11,753 bases of DNA from Dictyocoela muelleri (lineage: Eukaryota; Microsporidia). The position numbers and the translations under genes were made by a program. Of this stretch, positions 7,143-11,753 are shown piece by piece. Location: positions 1 through 11,753 of the forward strand of contig SDVU01000629.1 in NCBI GenBank assembly GCA_016256075.1. The letters run 5' to 3'. Under the pieces are notes generated by a model that did not search any database, was not told the DNA's origin, and worked only from the letters and a program-made list of their open reading frames with translations. Positions within the stretch are counted from its first letter, which is position 1. The number at the start of each line of letters is the position of its first letter.

Positions 7143-8069
7143 GATTACGCTCTGACGTGTTGTCATTTTTTCCGTGCACTCTTTATTATTATATAAAAAT
7201 GAGCATTCTTGTCAAGAGGGGTATTTCTGCAATAAAAATTATAAAGTTTTTTTTGGAGAATTGATCTTAACAATTATACAAAACTCTTTATTACCATCAT
7301 GTTGATCATTTAAAATTCAAGAGAAAAAATTTATTAATAATACACGTAGAAAAATACAACTAATTTATATACAACGTAGTATTTTTTTAAACTCTTGTTT
7401 GTAAAAAATATAAATAATTTAAATCGAATAGTAAATTAGAATGGTATTATAGGAAGTTAGACGAGTTATAAGTATTGTAATAGTGTGTGTTCATGGAGTT
7501 AATATATCGATACCATAGGATGATGACGAGTAAATAAAATCGATATCATAAGACGATATGTGAAGTTTGTTTTATCATAAGTATAATTAGAAAGTTTCCT
7601 TACTACATTACAAACTTAAAAAATCTTAATACATTTTTATATGTTTATGTAAAAAATATATATAATACCGATTCATTTTAAATATTTGTAATATAGATGA
7701 AAACCACAAAAAAAATACGGATAAAGCAACATCTAGAAGTTAGAAGCCATACATGTAGAGATGATATCTTTATTTCAGATTTTTTGATTTAATTGCTTAT
7801 ACAACTAGGTATAGACGACAATCTACAGGGACGCCGAGGTTATTCAAAAAATTTATCAAATGGCTACATTTTAAATAATATACTATAGTCCATGAGTATG
7901 AACCTGCTGCGTCTTATATATTTTTGTGGCCTTTCATTAAAATAAAAAAAATATTAATGCTATGTATGTGTTTTTATTTTCTTATATTTATAAGAATCCG
8001 TATATCAATTACTAATTTAATATTTTTTAATAATCTAAATTATATTGTAATTATTATCATAATACCATT
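7143..8069. other. Intergenic AT-rich DNA with a small tandem duplication
   Basis: No gene supported. atcgataccataggatgat at 7506-7524 recurs as atcgatatcataagacgat from 7539, a diverged 33-base tandem duplication. A 31-codon frame from ATG 7697 to TAA 7792 (MKTTKKIRIKQHLEVRSH...) is too short to call. The GC-richer bit at about 7826-7840 (cagggacgccgagg) is unexplained. Confidence 0.45.
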
Positions 8070-8186
8070 ATGAAAACTAAGATATTTATGTATTTCTTTG
8101 TTTTACTTATTTCATACATTTTTGTCAACATATTCATTTTCACTTCTAAGAGTTCCTCGTATATTCTTTTTAATGTTAAAATATGA
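8070..8186 (+). CDS. Short hydrophobic open frame, signal-peptide-like
   Basis: ATG 8070 to TGA 8186, 38 residues. The start is MKTK followed by a hydrophobic stretch (IFMYFFVLLISYIFVNIFIF) and then a polar tail with serines. The pattern resembles a signal peptide or single membrane anchor, as in the many small secreted proteins of microsporidia, and might be the stump of such a gene. AT-rich DNA easily yields F, I and Y runs, so chance is a strong alternative. No family recognised. Confidence 0.15.
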   Translation: MKTKIFMYFFVLLISYIFVNIFIFTSKSSSYILFNVKI

Positions 8187-8498
8187 CCTAATTGGCTTTA
8201 GTATACTAGAAGGACGTATATTACTATCAAAAAAAAATTTTTATAATAAAAAACCCTTGGAATGTTTTTCGGTCTAAATTTTCAGCGGCCGTGCATTTCA
8301 AAACTTATAATATGCAGTTTCTATCATACGCAATAATCGCTATCCCAGCTATAGTCTAATTACGTAAAGACTAAATCGAAAATAATTATTTTCTATTTTT
8401 ATAAAAAATATAACGATATTATTACTATTAGTAGTGAATTTACTCTAGAGTGATTTTATAACTCTATTTTATATTTTTATATATCTTTATAAAAATTT
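8187..8498. other. Intergenic AT-rich DNA, nothing recognised
   Basis: No gene. One GC-rich speck (cagcggccgtgc near 8283) is unexplained. Confidence 0.5.
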
Positions 8499-8505
8499 TG
8501 AACAT

Positions 8506-8538
8506 GTCGATATCAGACACAAGGTCCCAGATAAGCAA
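8506..8538 (+). repeat. Left sub-terminal hairpin remnant (copy 2)
   Basis: gtcgatatcagacac at 8506-8520 and the following gtcccagataagca (8524-8537) are the decayed counterparts of the paired motifs at 360-395 in copy 1. Pairing is now poor. Confidence 0.55.
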
Positions 8539-8580
8539 TATAAATATATATATGAAATAAATATTTTTTTTTTATCCTTA

Positions 8581-9475
8581 ATGGTATGAGGTTGAATATT
8601 TATAAATTTAGGATTTTTTAATATTATGTGCCTCTAAAAACGAATTTATTCACGATATGAAAATATTGGGACTATAAAATCGGAATAAGAATGTCTGAAG
8701 TACTTAAAATATATATGTAAATTGGAATTTGATAACGGAATAAATAGATACAAATGTTATTGTAATAATGTTAATTGCCAAAGAAAAAAAAACTACTTTG
8801 ACTTTTAAACACGATCTTTTTTTAGCAATATAATATTTCTTTAAAATACCTATTTCTTTTTATCTATAATTAGTCAATTTTAGAAAAATGTATCGTAAGT
8901 GTGTAAAGATTACATTATTTTACGAGAAACACAGGCCAATATTTATTAAATCTTACGATTATACATATCTGAATATTTATCTACGAGCGTATCAGATTTG
9001 TAGGTCCAGGTTATATTTGCTAGGTTGACGTATCACTATCTGTTACTAAATTAAGTTCCACAGAGGTTGATATTCCAAGAAATTTGCTTAGATATATGGC
9101 ATATTTGACACGAACACTCACCACAATTCAGAAATATGCACGTAATAGAATATCGTTCGGTATCATCTTTATTACCTATCATGCAGAGTATTGCAAGGCA
9201 AGAACACTTATACATTCAGATTATTATAAAATATTGAAATATTATTTGTTCACTTAGATATAAACATAATAAGTATATAATAAGATTAATTTTGTAAATC
9301 CTTAATTGGGTGCTTACACAGATTGTAGAATTTGAGAATGTTCTAATATCGAATTTAAATTATGAAAGAGGTAATGATAAGTTATACAATCTTATCTTGA
9401 TAGATATATGTGAAGGAGATTTAATTTTTGAGAGGAGCTTTTATAAATATCAAGATATGAAAAAGTCAGTTGTTT
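8581..9475 (+). pseudogene. Decayed ISXO2/IS1595-family (Merlin) transposase, copy 2
   Basis: Homologous to the copy at 438-1339. From ATG 8581 the reading is broken many times. Recognisable parts: a first zinc-ribbon pair reduced to Cys-Leu-Lys-Tyr (8692-8703); a second pair kept as CNNVNC (8761-8778); QRKKTTL-like sequence after it; the first catalytic Asp region as VDVSLS (near 9026); HSD at about 9217-9225; the Glu region as TQIVEFENV (from about 9319), inside a frame that stays open to about 9519 and runs on past the likely end of the coding trace near 9475. It keeps the zinc-ribbon cysteines that copy 1 has lost and lacks one that copy 1 has kept. Confidence 0.75.
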
Positions 9476-9506
9476 TTATCCTTTTAATTAATAATTTTTC
9501 TTCTAT

Positions 9507-9575
9507 GTCGATTATCTGACACCCGGTGTCAGATAACGACAGCCATTTTACGGTGGTTGATAATTGACTTGATTC
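9507..9575 (+). repeat. Right terminal repeat with sub-terminal hairpin (copy 2)
   Basis: gtcgattatctgacacc (9507-9523) pairs with ggtgtcagataacgac (9525-9540), almost perfectly. The outer repeat at 9552-9575 has diverged. The inner hairpin is better kept than the outer repeat. Confidence 0.8.
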
Positions 9576-9888
9576 TTTTTTTAAAACCTTAAAACTATTT
9601 TTTAGTTAGCTACGTTATGTATAATTTGATCTTATAAATGTAACTTATAGTATTTTGTTTTATGAAAATACATAATAGAAATATTAATAGTAAATTATGA
9701 AATCGTAACGAAGAAAAACCCGTTATTTTTTTTATAGAGGTATAATTATCGTTATATTATATTGCTATATAAAATAAAATCATATATATGTTATATTCTG
9801 ATAGTTTTACAATAAAAAAAATAATATAAACGTTGTATAGTAAATTAACCCTTAAACGATTTTTATTAAAATAATATATGGCCATGTT
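9576..9888. other. Intergenic AT-rich DNA, nothing recognised
   Basis: No gene, repeat or RNA signature seen. Confidence 0.5.
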
Positions 9889-10080
9889 TAATTTTTTTTT
9901 TAATTTTTTTGACAGCCCTCATCGAAATTTTTTTTAATTTTTTTAAAAAAAATTAAATATTTTTTTAAAAAAATTAAAATATTTTCTAATGTTTTTTTAA
10001 AAAAAAAATGATTGTTTTCAGAAAATTATTTATTATTTGTAAAAACTCGAAATTATTTTTAAAAAAAAATATTTTCAAAA
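9889..10080. repeat. Alternating poly-T and poly-A block
   Basis: Runs of 7-11 T alternate with runs of 7-10 A, joined by ttaa and aattaa, so that neighbouring runs form small palindromes (for example 9934-9956). It contains one agccctcat (9914-9922), a word typical of the satellite that begins at about 10462, suggesting shared origin or spread of satellite units. Confidence 0.7.
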
Positions 10081-10132
10081 TTAATTACAGATTTTTTACG
10101 AATGATTAATAATTGTTAATAACACTTTACAG

Positions 10133-10446
10133 TTCTTTTCATTATTATAGATAACTCTTTTCATATTATATACAATTCTTTGCATTTTTATAGATGACTC
10201 TTTTCATTTTATAGACAATTCTTTTCATTTTTATAGATGACTATTTTATTTTTATAGGGCTCTTTTCATTACAGCCAGTTTCATTATTATATTTCCCTCG
10301 TTGCATGCTTATATCCCCCTTGTCGCATCATGATATTTCCCTTGTTGCAATAAGGGTTTTTAAAAGTTATAGACCCATTTATTTCAAAGTTATAGAACCG
10401 TTTCTTTCAGACTTATAGACCATTCTCTAAAGTTATAGACGTCCGG
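10133..10446 (+). repeat. 22-bp minisatellite in three subfamilies
   Basis: The period stays near 22 bases throughout, about 14 units. Subfamily 1 (10133-10278, seven units of 18-22): tcttttcatttttatagatg. Subfamily 2 (10289-10354, three units of exactly 22): atatttccctcgttgcatgc. Subfamily 3 (10363-10446, four units of 18-23): aaagttatagacccatttat. Subfamilies 1 and 3 share tatagac and a ttctttc-like half, so they probably derive from one unit; 2 is distinct but in step. Confidence 0.75.
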
Positions 10447-10461
10447 AAAATTCACATCAAT

Positions 10462-11158
10462 TTATTATTTTTTAACCCTTTTTTTAACCCTTATTTTTTA
10501 ACCTTTATTTTTAACCCTTATTTTTTAAAATTTATATTTAACCCTCATTTTTAACCCTTATATTTATTTAAACTCTTATATTTGCAAACCCCATTTAGAA
10601 CCCTCTTTTTTTACCCTTATTTTTTTAACCATTATTTTTTTAACCTATATTTTTAACCCTCATTTTTAATCCATATTTATTAGCCCTCATTTTTAACCCT
10701 TATCTTTAGCCCCCATTTTTTAACTCTCATTTTAAACCCTTATATTTTAGCCCTCATATTTTAGCTCTTATTATTTAACCATTATATTTAAACCTATTTT
10801 TTTTTACTCTTATTTTTAAACACCATTTTTTGACCCTTTTTTTTCTAACCCTTATATTTTAGCCCTCATATTTAAGCCCTTATTTTTTAGCTATTATATT
10901 TACACCCTCATTTTCAACCCTCATTTTTAAGCCTTTTTTTTAACCCTTATTTTGTTTAACCCTTATTTTTTAGCCCTTATTCATTAGCCCCCATTTTAAA
11001 TCCTATTATTTATATCTTATTTTTTAATTCTCATTTTTTAACCCTTATTTTTTATCTGAATATTTTAGCCCTCACATTTTAGCCATTACATTTTAGCCCT
11101 TATTTTTTACATCTCATTTTTGAAAACATATTTTAAAAACTTATATTTTAAGCCTCAT
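10462..11158 (+). repeat. Satellite, 14-15 bp unit, C-rich on the plus strand
   Basis: Dozens of degenerate units near taacccttattttt, with variants such as tagccctcatttt. Units vary in length through their T tract and at the ccc core. All units here place ccc on the plus strand. Confidence 0.9.
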
Positions 11159-11160
11159 TG

Positions 11161-11753
11161 TCTAAAAAGGTTTTAAAATAAAGGGTTAAAAGATTAAGGT
11201 TAAAAATAAGGGTAAAGCTAAAAGATGAGGACCTAAAAAAATAGTTAAAAATTAGGGCTAAAAAATAAGGTTTAAAATAAAGAGTTAAAAATGTGAGCTA
11301 AAATATAAAGAAAAAAAAAGATGGCTAAAAAATAGAGGGGGTAAAAATGGGGACGAAAATAAGGGTAAAAAAATGGTGGCTAAAATATAAAGAAAAAAAT
11401 GAGGGTTAAAAAGTAAGTGTGAAAAAATAAGGGTTAAAAAAATAGACTAAAAATAGGGCTAAAAAATAAGGGCTAAAATTAGAATTAAAAACGAGAACTA
11501 AAAAATTAGAGTTAAAAATGAGGGCTAAAAGGGGGTAAAAAATAGGCTAAAAATGAGTCAAAAGTAAGGGTTAAAAAAATAAGGGCTAAAAAGGGCTAAA
11601 GAATAAGGTTTATAAAATAAGGGTTAAAAAATGAGGGTTAAATAATAGGGGTTAAAAAATATAAGCTAAAAAATAAGGGTTAAAAAATAAGAGTAAAAAA
11701 TAAGAGTAAAAAAAATAAGATTTAAAAATGTGGTCTAAAAAATAAGGGTTAAA
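11161..11753 (-). repeat. The same satellite in reverse orientation
   Basis: Units near taagggttaaaaa and gggctaaaaaataa, the reverse complement of the units at 10462-11158. The array runs to the window end and is probably longer. The orientation change falls within about 11150-11170 (agcctcattgtctaaaaagg). Confidence 0.9.

Larger units (their letters stand above)
8499..9575 (+). mobile_element. Merlin-like (IS1595/ISXO2-type) DNA transposon, copy 2, dead
   Basis: Co-linear with the copy at 353-1446 over its whole length and in the same orientation. The left end tgaacatgtcga-tatcagac (8499-8519) and right end ggtggttgataattgacttg (from 9552) are diverged forms of the terminal repeats of copy 1. 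Inside, shared stretches include ccttaatggtatgag (8576), catatctgaatatttatcta (8964), attacctatcatgcagag (9171) and the hairpin near 9507. A target duplication cannot be told from flanking A/T. Divergence from copy 1 is considerable, with many small indels, so it is the more decayed of the two. Confidence 0.8.

Noticed and set aside
6769-7179. Overlapping plus (66 codons, GTG start) and minus (85 codons) open frames
   Set aside because: Both arise from the GC-richer SINE-like block, where stops are rarer; the minus frame includes a Tyr-Ile run from the TA microsatellite.
7697-7792. Fifth copy of the family II palindrome unit (peptide ending in ISDFLI)
   Set aside because: Only a few words such as gatatc and tcagattt are shared, spacing does not agree, and no inverted partner is present.
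353-9575. Composite transposon bounded by the two Merlin-like copies
   Set aside because: The copies differ strongly from each other and copy 1 appears to have its own target duplication, so independent insertions are simpler.
10133-10446. CRISPR array
   Set aside because: Units repeat without distinct spacers; the pattern is a plain minisatellite and the genome looks eukaryotic.
10462-11753. Canonical telomere or G-quadruplex array
   Set aside because: The unit is degenerate, 14-15 bases, with long A/T gaps between single ggg runs, and reverses strand; it is not a known telomere repeat.
1-11753. Retroelements, rRNA genes or housekeeping genes
   Set aside because: I looked for reverse transcriptase, integrase, rRNA and ribosomal-protein signatures and saw none by eye; a profile search could still find faint remnants.

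Overview
Organism. The window is very AT-rich and gene-poor on both strands. The only recognisable protein family is an IS1595/ISXO2-type (Merlin superfamily) DDE transposase, present as two dead copies. An AT-rich, repeat-laden genome with ISXO2/Merlin transposases fits an expanded microsporidian genome (Hamiltosporidium, Edhazardia or Nosema kind). That is inference from composition and one family; no host housekeeping gene confirms it. Layout. 1-352: AT-rich, with a perfect hairpin at the left edge and a short GC-rich patch. 353-1446: Merlin-like copy 1, with terminal inverted repeats, paired sub-terminal hairpins and a decayed transposase. 1455-3371: intergenic DNA with two weak coding-like fragments. 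3372-4895: a large imperfect inverted repeat in which each arm holds two smaller palindromes of two families, in mirrored order (I-II then II-I). 5503-5799: the longest open frame on the minus strand, of unknown product, with a two-stem hairpin just upstream of it. 6618-7104: a GC-richer, SINE-like element with tRNA-type A and B boxes and a (TA)n tail. 7143-8498: intergenic. 8499-9575: Merlin-like copy 2, in the same orientation as copy 1 and more diverged. 9889-11753: a block of alternating poly-T and poly-A, then a 22-bp minisatellite in three sequence subfamilies, then a 14-15 bp satellite whose strand flips near 11160, making a long head-to-head inverted array that runs off the window. How it fits together. 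There is no operon or pathway here. It is mobile-element and satellite DNA, possibly subtelomeric or heterochromatic. Inverted symmetry recurs at every scale: transposon ends, nested palindromes and mirrored satellites. The features most worth following are the palindrome-of-palindromes at 3372-4895, the multi-hairpin Merlin ends shared by both copies, and the strand-flipped satellite.
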